In this document: one piece after another, positions 1 through 10,417 of the stretch
How positions within the stretch are numbered: the first letter of the stretch is position 1
Layout of the letters: each line of letters starts with the position of its first letter
Source of the DNA: Diphasiastrum complanatum
Lineage: Eukaryota > Streptophyta > Lycopodiopsida > Lycopodiales > Lycopodiaceae
Length of the DNA: 64,000 nucleotides
Assembly (NCBI GenBank): GCA_029204225.1
Contig: CM055110.1
Location: forward strand, 46,600,403-46,664,402
Direction of reading: 5' to 3'
Notes under the pieces: model-generated
The model's database searches: none
Seen by the model: only the letters and a program-made list of their open reading frames with translations
What the model was told of the DNA's origin: nothing
Translations under genes and position numbers: made by a program

Positions 1-128
1 CTTGCCAAAAATAGTACAAACACTATTTAGGCCCTTACTGACAAATATGAAACTATCTCTAAGTTGAGATTTCAAGTTGGCCTCAAAATTGCCAAATAAA
101 ATGTCGAAACTAGTTGACAATTTTCACA
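1..128 (-). mobile_element. Partial copia 3' LTR at window edge
   Basis: The stretch ends on the plus strand in ACAATTTTCACA, the reverse complement of an LTR start TGTGAAAATTGT, and is followed at once by CTCCCTCTTCA, the complement of a polypurine tract. The same order is seen at 60773-60774, and sequence before the boundary (tatttaggcc, ctctaagttgagatttca) matches 60670-60720. It is therefore the 3' LTR of a minus-strand copia element. Most of this LTR lies outside the window, so its length and target duplication are unknown. Confidence 0.7.
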
Positions 129-930
129 CTCCCTCTTCACTAGTTTGAGCATAGATTTTACCACACTACTTTGATCCACCTTAAGATTGATCTCAATCCT
201 AAATATAGACCTCCTTTCTAGGGTTTTAAAGTAGCTTCCATAATTGATATAGCTCCACCATAAAACTCCATGAATGAGCCTCCATCTCCATCTTGCCGCA
301 AGACATCATCAACACTTGATGACTTAAACATGAATGAGTGACATAATGAGCTCCTTTAGCTTCATTTACATCAGCAAAACCATCCAAGAATGCTAGTACA
401 ACTCCAACATCAAAATGATGCAAAACAATGTAGCTAGTTTCACCATATCTTGACAATTTGCACACATTCACATGAAATTGCTCAAACATTAGATAGAACA
501 AGTAACGTAAACTTGAAAAACACTTCCTTGTTGTTCCGTTGACCTTACTTGAGTCTTCAATAACCTGAAAAAATAGATCCAAAACATTTGTGCCACTTGA
601 CTTCGATGCTCTTGACTAGATTCAAATTGCCACCTTCCCTTCTGTGTAGTTGAAGCCCTTTGAGATTGACCTCTTGATCTTCCAATTGAACATCAAAGTC
701 ATCGAACAGAACTTTTTTTCCAGATCCATTAGTTGATTGAAAACCATGAAAGCCAACATCCACTTGCATAGCATCATCTACACAAGAAGATTCACCAAAA
801 TATGTGAGAAATGCAAAATGAGTAATTTCCACTTGCTTACCATCAAAATCTCAATAATCACAATATGGCATGTCAAGCCAAAATTTCCCTACATCAATGA
901 GGCTCGAGTTCCTACATTGGAGTTGCATGG
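129..930 (-). pseudogene. Decayed copia pol relic (RT/RNase H region)
   Basis: Two short open frames on the minus strand (226-582 and 557-832) keep fragments of a Ty1/copia polyprotein. The motif MEMEAHSWSFMVE matches the relic near 61130. THFAFLTYFGESSCVDDAMQ resembles the pre-RT segment NFAFLTSFDEPTCVGEAIQ of intact element C. Catalytic motifs (YVDD, RNase H acidic residues) are not seen, frames are broken and much of RT is deleted. It follows directly the LTR at 1-128, so it is the interior of the same element. The exact upper limit is unclear. Confidence 0.6.
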
Positions 931-974
931 AAAGTCCACTTCATTCAGTTAACTCAACTATCATAGATCCACAT

Positions 975-1140
975 GTAAAACTGCATGCATGGATATTGCA
1001 TGTACTGCATGTCAGCTCTAAAAAATACGTAGACTCTGTGTAGATCATGTAAACTACTTTGCATGTTGCATGCATTGATTGCACGTTGCTTGCATGCACT
1101 CTGAATGATTATGCATGTTACCTAACATTTTGCATGACAT
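975..1140. repeat. Cluster of GCATG/RY-type motifs
   Basis: About nine copies of GCATG, several as the palindrome TGCATGCA, lie within about 160 bp of AT-rich sequence. CATGCA is the core of the RY element bound by plant B3-domain factors. The cluster lies between two copia relics and belongs to no gene or LTR I can define. The motifs are seen; a regulatory role is inference. Confidence 0.5.
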
Positions 1141-1282
1141 CATAAATGATCCTATCTATCTCAAACTCAACCTATTCTAGAAGGGTTATGTGCACATACC
1201 TTTATGTACAATAAAATATACAATGGAAATAAGATAGGCATGGCCCCCAAACTCGAGATAGGAGGATATAATTTCACTAATC

Positions 1283-1800
1283 TCATATGTTCCTATCCAA
1301 CATAGACTTTGAAATTTGGCCAAGGTTAGACCTCATCTTGATGAATACATTCTTGAGCAATGGCTTGGTAAGAACACAATTTGAACATCCAACATGTTCA
1401 ATTGAGATCTCTCTCCCAATAACTTTTTCTCTTACAAAATGATGAGCTACCTCAATGTATTTGCTCCTTGCATGGAACACAGGATTGTTTGCAAGAGCCT
1501 AAGCCGACATGTTATCATTTTTTGATAATTGGAAGGCCTTCATCTCCATAACACTTTAGCTCCAAGAGTAGCCTTTTGATCCATAGAACTTCCTTTGTTG
1601 TGGTTGTAAGAGATTTTTACTCAGCTTCACAGGATGATAAGGATATAGTTGTTTGTTTTTTTATAGCCAAGAAACTAGATTCCCTCCAAGAAAAATCGTG
1701 TAAGCACTTGTGGATTTCCTATCCAACCTGTCTCCTATAAAATCTGAGTCTGAAAAAGCAACCAAAGTCAGACCTTCTCCTTTGTAGATCAATTCGTAGA
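1283..1800 (-). pseudogene. Copia A RNase H C-terminus
   Basis: The minus strand encodes FHARSKYIEVAHHFVREK followed by a TKPL motif, the conserved end of the copia RNase H domain. Compared with D and C, the part before it (1480-1790), which should hold the acidic active-site residues, is interrupted by stops and frame changes. It continues the RT frame that stops at 1789. The protein would be inactive. Confidence 0.7.
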
Positions 1801-3204
1801 AGATACATATCTCAAGATTCTTTTAGCCAAATTCCAATGATATATCTTTGGTTCTTGCATGTGTTGGCCTAGCTTATGCACACTAAAGCTTAGATAAGGC
1901 CTTGTCACTGTTAACCATATAAGTGAGCCAATAAGACTCCTATAAAGAGTGATGTCCTCGAAGGATCTTTCATCAACTTTTATAGGAACTTTTACAATGT
2001 GCTCCATTGGTGTATCTATGCCTTTACAGTTTTCCATTTGGAATTTTTTAAGCATGGTAAGTGCATATCTACTTTGACTTATGAAAGCATGATCTTTCCA
2101 AAAGTCAATTTCTAGGCCTAAAATGTAGTGAAGAACCCCTAGATCTTGCATCTTAAACTCACTACCAAGTGCATGTTTAGTTTCTTCAATTAGGTCCTCA
2201 TTATTTCCACTAAGAATGATGTCATCTACATAGATGAGAAGAATAACTACAAAGTTATTTACAAACTTAATGTACAGTGAAGGGTCATATTCACTAAGAT
2301 GAAATCTGAGTGATATGAGAAAGGAGTTGAGCCTTGCATACCAAGACCTTGGTGCTTGTTTTAGTCCATAAAGACTTTTGAACAAAAGACAAACTTTTGA
2401 TTCTTCACCTTCTTTCACAAATCCAGGTGGTTGCTCCATGTAAATCTCCTCCTCAACGTAACCATTGAGAAAGGCATTAGAAAAATCAAGCTGAAACATC
2501 CTCCAATTGTGATAACATGCAAGAGAAATGAGAATTCTTATAGTTACCATTTTTGCAACAGGTGCAAAAGTATCTTCATAGTCAAGACCTTTGATTTGAG
2601 AGTAGCCTTTGGCACAAAGTCTTGCTTTGAATTTGTTGATGGATCCATCATTGTTGTACTTGATCCTGAATACCCACTTACATCTAATGACATGCATGTT
2701 GTTTGGTGGCTCCACAAGCTCCCATGTGTTGTTTGACATCAAGGCTTCAAACTCAAGGGTCATTGCTTCAACCCATTTCTTGGATTGAAGTGCTTCTTGG
2801 ACATCTTTAGGCTCTTCATCTGATATGAAGAATGCGTGATAGGAAGTTTCATCTTCCACTTGCCTTCCTCCCTCATCATAAGTGAGCCTTCTTGGCCTGG
2901 ATCTTTCTCTTGTGGATCTTCTTGGTGTAGGTGCTTGAAGTTGCTCCTCCTCAAGCCTCGGCCTCACCACTTCTTGAACAATATCAAGATTGATGATTGT
3001 AGATCCTGCATGAGACTCCTTGATCTTTGCTTCATCCAAGTTAAATTTTTGATCTTCATGAAAGATCACATCTCTACTTACAACATTCTTGTCAGTAGAG
3101 GGAACATAAACTTTATAGGCTCTCTTGGAAGATGCATATCCAACAAAAACTCCTTTAATAGCACTAGGATCATCCTTCTTCCTAGTCTCTAAAGGTACAT
3201 GCAC
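1789..3204 (-). pseudogene. Copia A reverse transcriptase segment
   Basis: An open stretch of 471 codons. It starts with the integrase C-terminal GVFVGYASSKRAYKVY motif, runs through a linker rich in Arg and Ser, and contains a complete RVT_2-type reverse transcriptase: KWVFRIK, QLDFSNAFLNG with the first catalytic Asp, LYGLKQAPRSWY and the catalytic YVDDIILSG. It ends at LAKRILRYVSS before RNase H. The frame is intact, but it has lost continuity with gag/integrase upstream because of the junction at 3205-3562. Similarity to D in this part is visibly lower than in the integrase part. Confidence 0.8.
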
Positions 3205-3562
3205 ATATCATAAACAACCAAAGATCCTAAGATGACCTTAGGCCTTTTCTTATAAAAAAATAATGTCTGCATAAAGCATGCCAATCACCCCAATTGTACT
3301 CAGGGCCTCCATACACCATGAGTGTGACATAACTACCTGGAGGCACATCCACCACTCTAAGGTGATCAACCTTAGGCTTCTTCATAAATAAGATCTCATA
3401 TGGTGACTTTCCTCCAAGAGCAATATGAGGGAGTCTATTGCAAAGATAATTTGCACAACTTATGGCTTCTCCTCAAAAGACTTTTGGCAAAGATTCCTCA
3501 ATCCTTATGGCTTTGGCACATTCACATAAGGATTTATTCATTCTCTCAGCCACTCCATTGGG
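3205..3562 (-). other. Recombination junction inside copia A
   Basis: Here the end of the integrase domain of one copy (motif KKPKV plus downstream) overlaps a second, diverged version of the same segment. The stretch around 3228-3250 (cctaagatgaccttaggcc) resembles 3354-3387 (ctaaggtgatcaaccttagg). Between them about 110 bp have no copia counterpart in B or D. This explains the loss of reading frame between the integrase and RT parts. The filler has no recognised origin. Confidence 0.5.
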
Positions 3563-4798
3563 CTAGGCACAAGAGAACTCCCTTTTGATACCTCCAAGCT
3601 CACAATACTCATGGAATTTATTGGAGATATACTCACCAACTCCATCACATCTAAAAGCTTTGATCTTCAATGAGAATTGCTTCTCAACATAAGCTTTGAA
3701 AATAAGGAAATGATCAAGCACCATAGCTTTAGAAGCAAGAATATATATCCAAGTGAATCTTGTGAAATCATCAATAAAAGCTACAAAACAAGTGGCTCCT
3801 CCCTTGCTTGTAGTTGATGAGAAATGCACATCCGAGTGGATTAACTCCAAAGGATGCTTGCTTTTGATAGAAGATATTGTAAATGGCTTTTTGTGAGATT
3901 TAGCAATAGCACAAGCCTCACAAGGCTTGATCTTCTTGGAGAATGACTTTGGCAAGCCAATAGCTTTGGCTTCTTTGATCATAGAGAGCATGGATTTGTA
4001 GTTGGGATGTCCCAACCTCCTATGCCATAAGTCCTCCATAGAGAGCTTGTTCACAAGAGCAACATTACAAGCATTCACATACTCACTTGGATCTAGTTTA
4101 TAGATGCCACCAAATCTAAATCCTAATGCAAGTATCTCATCATTCTTCTTGATAGTGCAAGTATCAACATTGAATTTTACATCAAGGCCATTATCAAGCA
4201 ATTGGACAACACTAATAAGATTCTTGGTAAGCTTAGGTACATAAAGAACTCTAGAGAGAAAAAGAACTTTAGAGGATGCAAGCTTCAAGGGAATGTTCCC
4301 AATTTCTTCAATTGGACATTCATAATCATTTGCAGTGTATATTGATTTCTTGGCTCCATCATAAGGTGCAATAGAAGAGAAAGAGTCCTTGGAGCTACAC
4401 ATATGTGAAGAGGCTCCACTATCAATATACCATAATCCATCCTTCTTGAAAGGAGAAGATGAGAAGCTAGAGACCATAAGAGATCCCTCTCCATCACTTG
4501 CAATAGTGTCTTCCTTCTCATTGGAGATGTTGACTTGCTTGAGTTGATTCTTCTTCTTGAAGCAATTGGTGGCATAATGGCCTTTCTTGCCACAATAAAA
4601 GCACTTGATCTTCTTCTTCTTGAGCTTAGATATAGAAGCACTAGAGGAATCATCTTCTTTCTCATCTTTGTCTTTGTCTTTGGCTTTGTCCTTGCTTGAG
4701 GATTGTTGATATCGACTCTTGCTCCTCCCTTTGTGCTTGTCCTTGACAAATAAAGCTTTGCCATCATTATGATTGAGTGATAGCTTGTCCATACTCAA
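3563..4798 (-). pseudogene. Copia A gag C-term, protease, integrase
   Basis: Open frame of 411 codons. In order: a Lys/Ser-rich gag tail, one CCHC zinc knuckle (CFYCGKKGHYATNC), the aspartic protease motif YIDSGASSHMC, the integrase HHCC zinc region (LWHRRLGHPN, CEACAIAKSH) and the integrase core with HSDVHFSST. The second core motif reads RCDGVGEY, where D has RSDGGGEY and C has RSDNGGEY. The frame stops right after REFSCA, before the glutamate-bearing NGVAERKN motif. This copy could not make an active integrase. It is almost identical to B over the same interval. Confidence 0.85.
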
Positions 4799-5079
4799 GA
4801 GTTTGTACTCTTGTCAGAAATTAGCACACTTTGAAGGGCCTCCAAGCTTGGCAGCTCCTCCTTAATGGCATAGGATTGGACAAGGTTGTCAAATTCATTT
4901 CTCAAGTCATTGAGAATGACTTGGACTAGCTCACTTTGATTGATTGAATCACCAATGCATGCAAGCTCCCTATGAATATCCTTGACTCTCAAAACATAAT
5001 TAGATGCACTTTCATCACTCTTTTGACAAGCATTCAATTGTGATTTAGGATCAAACAAGCAATCTCTTGACCAAACCAA
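4795..5079 (-). pseudogene. Copia A gag fragment
   Basis: The 94-codon stretch contains QKSDESASNYVLRVKDIHRELACIG and a LPSLEALQSVLIS motif, the C-terminal half of the UBN2-type copia gag seen intact in D and B. The N-terminal residues (DCLFDPKSQLNAC) are translated leader sequence fused to mid-gag by a deletion of the gag start. A short frame change at 4795-4798 separates it from the zinc-knuckle segment. Confidence 0.75.
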
Positions 5080-5243
5080 ATGTGTCCACCCAGGTCTAGG
5101 TGCCCTACCTAACCCTCTTCAAAAGCTTATAACTTTTGATTGGCTCAACCAAATGAATGAAACCGATTGCTGCAAAAACTAGACAACACTTACTTTCAAA
5201 CAAGCTATTTAGCAAGATTTTTGGATCAAGCATGAAAGAGAAT
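5080..5243 (-). mobile_element. Copia A leader fragment
   Basis: Matches the leader of element B near 9250-9450 (shared text such as caagcaatctcttgacc and caaaagcttata), so it is 5' untranslated sequence of the same family. Similarity ends at about 5243 in unrelated sequence, before the primer site and LTR. No coding content. Confidence 0.65.
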
Positions 5244-5600
5244 AATCATTTCTTATATGTTGTTTGTTGTGGGCACTCCTTGAAGTTAGAGTGCAGGAAT
5301 GCTCTACACTAAGTCGTCCATTTTTCTCTTCGGACCTACCATCAAAGCACGTGCTGGATTTTACTCTCTCTCTCTTCGAGTAACCTAGTTGACATACATC
5401 TGTGCGCCTGCGCATCATGATCTTCAAGCCAGTTTTGACCAACTTTTTACAGTTATATAAAGGAATATGCAATATAGTCATCGCAACTAATATAGATACC
5501 AAAGCACCATCAACTCAAGAGTCAGATCTATATCTTTCCTTGACCTCCCTGCATGCTAACTATTCGAATACCCAAGGTTCGAGGGTATGCTGTCACGCAC
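5244..5600. other. Unassigned AT-rich stretch
   Basis: No recognisable gene, repeat or LTR. It has a short pyrimidine run near 5365 and a weak TATA-like ttatataaag near 5452. It separates the leader of copia A from a gypsy-like gag scrap. It may be genuine host sequence or the remains of an LTR too decayed to place. Confidence 0.3.
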
Positions 5601-5895
5601 ATCCTCGAGATGTGAATTATAATTTTCCACATCCTATCATCAAATGAACACCTCGATTAGAGATACCAAAATATAATGGAGTCACAAATCCAGTCTGATT
5701 TTCAAGATCTATACAAAATATTGTGAGATCTATGGTGAAGCTACTCTAGAAGACAAGCTTGAGCTATTTCCAATGACACTTATGGGAGCTGTGCAAGATT
5801 GGTTTGGGAATTCGTCAAAGCTACCCTTATCATGTGCTTTATGACAAGGAAGTTTCTTGATAATTCATTCATGTTGTTGAGTGAGATCAATATGG
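5600..5895 (+). pseudogene. Gypsy-type gag scrap
   Basis: Broken frames on the plus strand read GAVQDWFGN-like and then DNSFMLLSEINMGK-like. They parallel the better preserved stretch at 38370-38530 (GVAQDWFYN, EDSFMLLSKIKLGKK), which has the form of a Ty3/gypsy capsid (retrotransposon gag) domain. Stops and frame shifts occur throughout. It is fused downstream to copia LTR sequence at about 5900-5970, so it is a truncated relic. Confidence 0.45.
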
Positions 5896-5969
5896 GAAAG
5901 ACATAGATGGTTTGAGATTAGTCTATGCTAAGTGATTTTGAGTTCAAGTGAGATTTTGAGACTAAGTGT

Positions 5970-6440
5970 TTTCTTGCATTCTCTCTCTACCCGAGAGCTA
6001 TTGGTTGGATTCTCTTTTTACCTGAGAGCTGGCTGTTTTTGTTCTTAGTTTTTATTTTGGAACACTTCCCACACGTGTGTATGTACGAGTTAATACATGT
6101 AGTAGTGTGTTTTTGCCATTGAGAGTAAGGTAGATCTTGAATCTCAATCTAATCTTGATCATTGTGCATCCACACACCTTAGGAGATCTAACTCACATGT
6201 AGTGGGCACTCCACACGCGTGAAATTCACATGGTATCAGAGCCTACCTAAGGTTACCATGCATTTCCAATCATTAGTATGAAAGTTTTCCACCAATATTG
6301 AGCTAGAAATTGTCAAGATCCATTTTCCTAGCTATCTTGTTCAATTTTGGATCAAAAGAGATCAATAGGGCATTGATTGGGTATACTATAAAATATCAGG
6401 TACTCAAACACGTGTGAGGAACATCCAATTTTAGTTCATA
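5970..6440 (+). mobile_element. Copia fragment E: LTR end, primer site, leader
   Basis: The sequence from about 5970 to 6230 matches the last third of the D-family LTR, including the CT-rich stretch, CACACGTGTG at 6070 and the terminal GTGAAATTCACA. It is followed at 6231 by the primer-binding site TGGTATCAGAGCC, complementary to the 3' end of plant initiator Met-tRNA. The leader continues to about 6440 (gaggaacatccaattt) and then changes abruptly into the RT region of element B on the opposite strand. The LTR start is missing. It is more diverged from D than B is. Confidence 0.75.
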
Positions 6441-6815
6441 CCACTCCTTGGTATTGAGTGCCTCTTGTACATTCTTTGGCTCTTCATGAGAGACATAAAA
6501 AATATAATTAGTGGAATCAAGATCCACTTGTTTGCCTTTGTCAACATATGAGAGCCTCTTAGGCTCGGATCTATCTCTCATGGATCTTCTTGGTGAAAAA
6601 ATCCAAGGAGAGTCTTCTTCAAATCTCGACCCCATCACATCATGATTGTCTTCAAAATCAATAATTGATGATGCATCCATAGATTTCTTGATATCGACCT
6701 CTTCAAAAGATGAGTGTTGATCTTCATGAAAGACAACATCTCTACTTTCAATAACTTGAGAAGTAGAGGGTATAAAGACTCTATAGGCCTTCTTGGTGGA
6801 TGAGTATCCAACCAT
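6441..6815 (-). pseudogene. Copia B pre-RT fragment
   Basis: Encodes the integrase C-terminal region (VGYSSTKKAYRVFIPST) and a Ser/Arg-rich linker (SPRRSMRDRSEPKRLSY), identical over long stretches to 26996-27370 of D. After NTKEWY the frame runs into inverted leader sequence and adds about 14 unrelated residues before a stop at 6396. The reverse transcriptase itself is absent. Confidence 0.75.
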
Positions 6816-6854
6816 AATCCCTTTGCATGCACCAGGATCTTCCTTCTTCCTTGC

Positions 6855-8402
6855 CTACAAGGGAATATGGACAAAGCATAAGCATCCAAAAACTCTAAGG
6901 TGATCAACCTTAGGCTTCTTCAAATATAAGATTTCATATGGTGACTTTCCTCCAAGAGCTATATGTGGGAGCCTATTGCAAAGATAATTTGCACAATTAA
7001 TGGCTTCTCCCCAAAAATCTTTGGGCAAAGATGCCTCAATTCTCATAGATATTGCACATTCACATAGAGATCTATTCTTCCTCTCGGCCACTCCATTTTG
7101 AGATGGAGAGTAGGCACAAGAGAACTCTCTTTTAATGCCTTCAAGCTCACAAAAATCTTGAAATTTATTGGAGATATATTCCCCACCTCCATCACTTCTA
7201 AGAGCTTTAATCTTGAATGAAAATTGCTTCTCTACATAAGCTTTGGAAATAAGGAAATGATCAAACACCATAGATTTAGAAGCAAGAAGATATATCCAAG
7301 TGAATCTTGTGAAATCATTAATGAAAGTAACAAAACAAGTGGCTCCTCCCTTGCTTGTAGTTGATGAGAAATGCACATCCGAATGGATTAACTCCAAAGG
7401 ATGCTTGCTTTTGATAGAAGATCTTGTAAATGGCTTTTTGTGAGATTTATCAATAGCACAAGCCTCACAAGGCTTGATCTTCTTGGAGAATGACTTTGGC
7501 AAGCCAATAGCTTTGGCTTCTTTGATCATAGAGAGCATGGATTTGTAGTTGGGATGTCCCAACCTCCTATGCCATAAGTCCTCCATAGAGAGCTTGTTCA
7601 CAAGAGCAACATTACAAGCATTCACATACTCATTTGGATCTAGTTTATAGATGCCACCAAATCTAGATCCTAATGCAAGTATCTCATCATTCTTCTTGAT
7701 AGTGCAAGTATCAACATTGAATTTTACATCAAGGCCATTATCAAGCAATTGGCCAACACTAATAGGATTCTTGGTAAGCTTAGGTACATAAAGAACTCTA
7801 GAGAGAGAAAGAACTTTAGAGGATGCAAGCTTCAAGGGAATGTTCCCAATTTCTTCAATTGGACATTCATAATCATTTGCAGTGTATATTGATTTCTTGG
7901 CTCCATCATAAGGTGCAATAGAAGAGAAAGAGTCCTTGGAGCTACACATATGTGAAGAGGCTCCACTATCAATATACCATAGGCCATCCTTCTTGAAAGG
8001 AGTAGATGAGAAACTAGAGACCATAAAAGATCCCTCTCCATCACTTGCAATAGTGTCTTCCTTCTCATTGGTAATGTTGGCTTGCTTGAGTTGATTCTTC
8101 TTCTTGAAGCAATTGGTGGCATAATGACCTTTCTTGCCACAATAAAAGCAGTTGATCTTCTTCTTCTTGAGCTTGGATGATGAAGCATTAGAAGAATCAT
8201 CTTTCTCCTCATCTTTGTCTTTGGATTTGGCTTTGTTCTTGCTTGAGAATTGTTGATGTTGGTTCTTGCTCCTCCCTTTGTGCTTATCCTTGGCAAAGAG
8301 TGCTTTGCCATCATTATGAGTGAGAGAAAACTTGTCCATCCTCAAGAGCTTGTACTCTTGTCTTGATTCTTCCGAAATTAGCACACTTTGGAGAGCCTCC
8401 AA
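6855..8402 (-). pseudogene. Copia B gag C-term, protease and integrase
   Basis: Open frame of 515 codons. It has the CCHC knuckle CFYCGKKGHYATNC, protease motif YIDSGASSHMC, HHCC zinc region (LWHRRLGHPN, CEACAIDKSH) and a full integrase core triad: HSDVHF, RSDGGGEY and NGVAERKN. It ends with HIPL and an in-frame TAG exactly where D has the same TAG and where copy A continues with GAG. The upstream gag half is in another frame because of a 2-nt deletion near 8415. Integrase is the best preserved domain. Confidence 0.85.
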
Positions 8403-8925
8403 AGTTGGTAGCTCCTCCTATGGCATATGATTGGACAAGGTTATCAAATTCACTTCTCAAGCCATTGAGAATGACTTGAACTAGCTCATTTTGATTGATG
8501 GAATCACCAATACAAGCAAGTTCTCTATGAATATCTTTTACTCTCAAAACATAACTAGATGCACTCTCATCACTCTTTTGGCTACTTTGAAAGATTTGAT
8601 TCCTAAGAGTGAGAAGCCTAGAGGTATTCTTAGCCTCATAGATAGTCTTGAGACAATCCCAAGCTTCTTTGGCTATTATGCAAGTACCTATCTCCCTCAA
8701 TATCTCATTGGAGACATTCATCTTAATGTAGTGGAGAGCCATCCTAGCTCTCTTTTTGTATTTTTGAACCTCTTGAAGAACTTGTGGTTCTTCTTCAAGG
8801 CCAAGAACTATGTCCATCACATCTTGAAGGATCAAGATGGACTCCATCCTCATTTTCCAAACTGAATAGTTTGAGGTGGACAATCTTTCACTTGGTTCCA
8901 ACAAGGATGAACCCATTGAGGACAT
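8314..8925 (-). pseudogene. Copia B gag N-terminal half
   Basis: The start ATG at 8925 (MSSMGSSLLEPSERL) is chosen because it matches the start in D and precedes the conserved gag opening STSNYSVWKMRMESIL. The protein follows the UBN2-type gag through NEILREIGTC and KSDESASSYVLRVKDIHREL. After the motif LVQSYAI a 2-nt deletion shifts the frame, and the end (SPKCANFGRIKTR) is nonsense. Confidence 0.8.
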
Positions 8926-9668
8926 TTGAAGTGAAAAAAACTCAAATGATGAACAATAAATGTTGCTACACACTCTCAATAGGATCCAATAATAGAGTAC
9001 TATCTCCTCCTATGAAAGATCTTGCAACTATTTGTGAATTGATTCTCACTAGCTACACAAATTTCTCTAAAACAAGATCTATTTCACATCAAATGATGGA
9101 GTATAGGCAAAGTTAGGATCAAACACTCTTAGCATGTGTGAAGTACACTAAGAAACCAAATTTGACTCAAATACAATGATATTGCATGAAACAAAATGGC
9201 TAAGATCTCAAAACAGTGCCTAGATCACAAATAGATGAGATTGGTAAGCATTCAACTGTGATTTTGGATCAACCAAGCAATCTCTTGACCAAACCAAATG
9301 TGTCCACTCAAGTCTAGGTGCCCTACCTAACCCTCTTCAAAAGCTTATAGCTTCTGATTGGCTCAACCAAATGGAATGAAACTGATTGCATAAAAAACTA
9401 GACAAAAATAGCTTCAAAACAAGCTATCAACCAAGATAAATGGATCAAGCATGAGAGAGAACTTCCAAACTGAAATTGGATGTTCCTCACACGTGTCTGA
9501 GCACCTGATTCCGTACCATACCAAGTCAGACCCAATCAATGTCCTTTTGATTTCTTTTGATCCAAAATTGAACAAGATAGCTAGGAAAATGGGCCTTGAC
9601 AATTTCTAGCTCAAGATTGATGAAAAGTTTTCACTTAGATGGATCAAAATGCATGGTAACCTTAGGTA
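8926..9668 (-). mobile_element. Copia B leader
   Basis: Untranslated stretch of about 740 bp between primer site and gag. It corresponds to D 17708-18125 plus 24557-24886, and so shows the empty site: B has ...cagttgaatgcttacc... uninterrupted (complement of 9244-9260) where D carries element C. It includes a near-copy of the CACACGTGTG motif at about 9487. Confidence 0.75.
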
Positions 9669-9681
9669 GGCTCTGATACCA
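9669..9681 (-). promoter_or_regulatory. Primer-binding site, copia B
   Basis: Reads TGGTATCAGAGCC on the minus strand, directly after the LTR end, and is complementary to the 3' end of plant initiator Met-tRNA. It fixes the inner LTR boundary. Confidence 0.9.
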
Positions 9682-10417
9682 TGTTGGATTCACACGTGTG
9701 GATTGTCCACAACATGTACTTGTGATCTCCTAAGGTGTGTAGATGCACCAAGATCAAGACTAGATTGAGATTCAAGATCAATCTTAGATCCTATGGCAAA
9801 AACACACTACTACATGCATTCAATCACTTCCAACTCTCACTCACACGTGTGGGAAGTATTCAAAAGATAATCTTAGTAAAAACAAGCTGCTCTCCTCGGG
9901 TAGAGAGAGAAAAAGCATCATGAGCTCTCGGGTAGAGAGAGAAAGCTAGAAATCCAATAACACTCAAAATCCATATGATCACCAAATCAATTAGCTTCAA
10001 AATGAGGAGTACAATGATACTAGTAGATCCACGAGCTACCACTATGCTTAACTATGATTGGACCATACTTTGTCACCTCTTAATCCTATTGGACCATGGA
10101 TCCATGCACCTCTTAATTCTACTGGACTATATTCAAGCACACCTCAAATTCCTATTGGACCTCACATGGTTCCACCTCTAAATCCTATTGGAACTCTTAG
10201 AAATCATCAAACAAAAGTATTACACTTGTCTACACTCTAATTGGCACGAGTTTAGCCTCTTACTCTATTTTGGCTCAATAGTGGCATTACAAGTGGAAAT
10301 GTATAATTTGCCATCTATGCCAAATTTGTTCCTATCAACATCCTACACCTAGATGCTTCATGTAAAAAACATAAGACCCCTATATCTAACATAGATAATC
10401 TTTTTCAATTCTTCGCA
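9682..10417 (-). repeat. 5' LTR of copia B (736 bp)
   Basis: In element orientation it begins TGCGAAGAATTG (TGTGAAGAATTG in D, so one base has changed in the terminal inverted repeat) and ends ATCCAACA. It carries the CCAAT array in U3, a CT-rich region with two copies of an acccgagagagc-like motif, and CACACGTGTG at 9691 and 9842. It closely matches both LTRs of D once the solo-LTR insertion there is removed. Confidence 0.85.

Larger units (their letters stand above)
1283..5243 (-). mobile_element. Copia element A, mosaic and broken
   Basis: Minus-strand Ty1/copia copy in the order leader (5243-5080), gag, protease, integrase, RT, RNase H. The gag-integrase part is almost identical to elements B and D, whereas the RT part is clearly more divergent from D. 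The two parts meet at 3205-3400 with a short duplicated stretch and about 110 bp of foreign filler. The leader joins directly to mid-gag, so the gag start is deleted. No 3' LTR like that of D (TGTGAAGAATTG) follows the RNase H end near 1283, and no 5' LTR is attached at 5243. No target duplication could be found. Confidence 0.75.
6441..10417 (-). mobile_element. Copia element B, 3' truncated
   Basis: Minus-strand sibling of D: 5' LTR 10417-9682, primer site 9681-9669, leader, gag, protease, integrase and the start of RT. It breaks off at 6441 just after the motif NTKEWY in the pre-RT region, where inverted fragment E begins, so most of RT, RNase H and the 3' LTR are missing. No target duplication can be assigned. 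Coding sequence is broken by a 2-nt deletion in gag and an amber stop between integrase and RT. Confidence 0.85.

Noticed and set aside
10058-10240. Plus-strand frame rich in PLNPIG words, also at 29058-29240
   Set aside because: It is the antisense translation of the CCAAT array in the LTR U3 region, not a gene.
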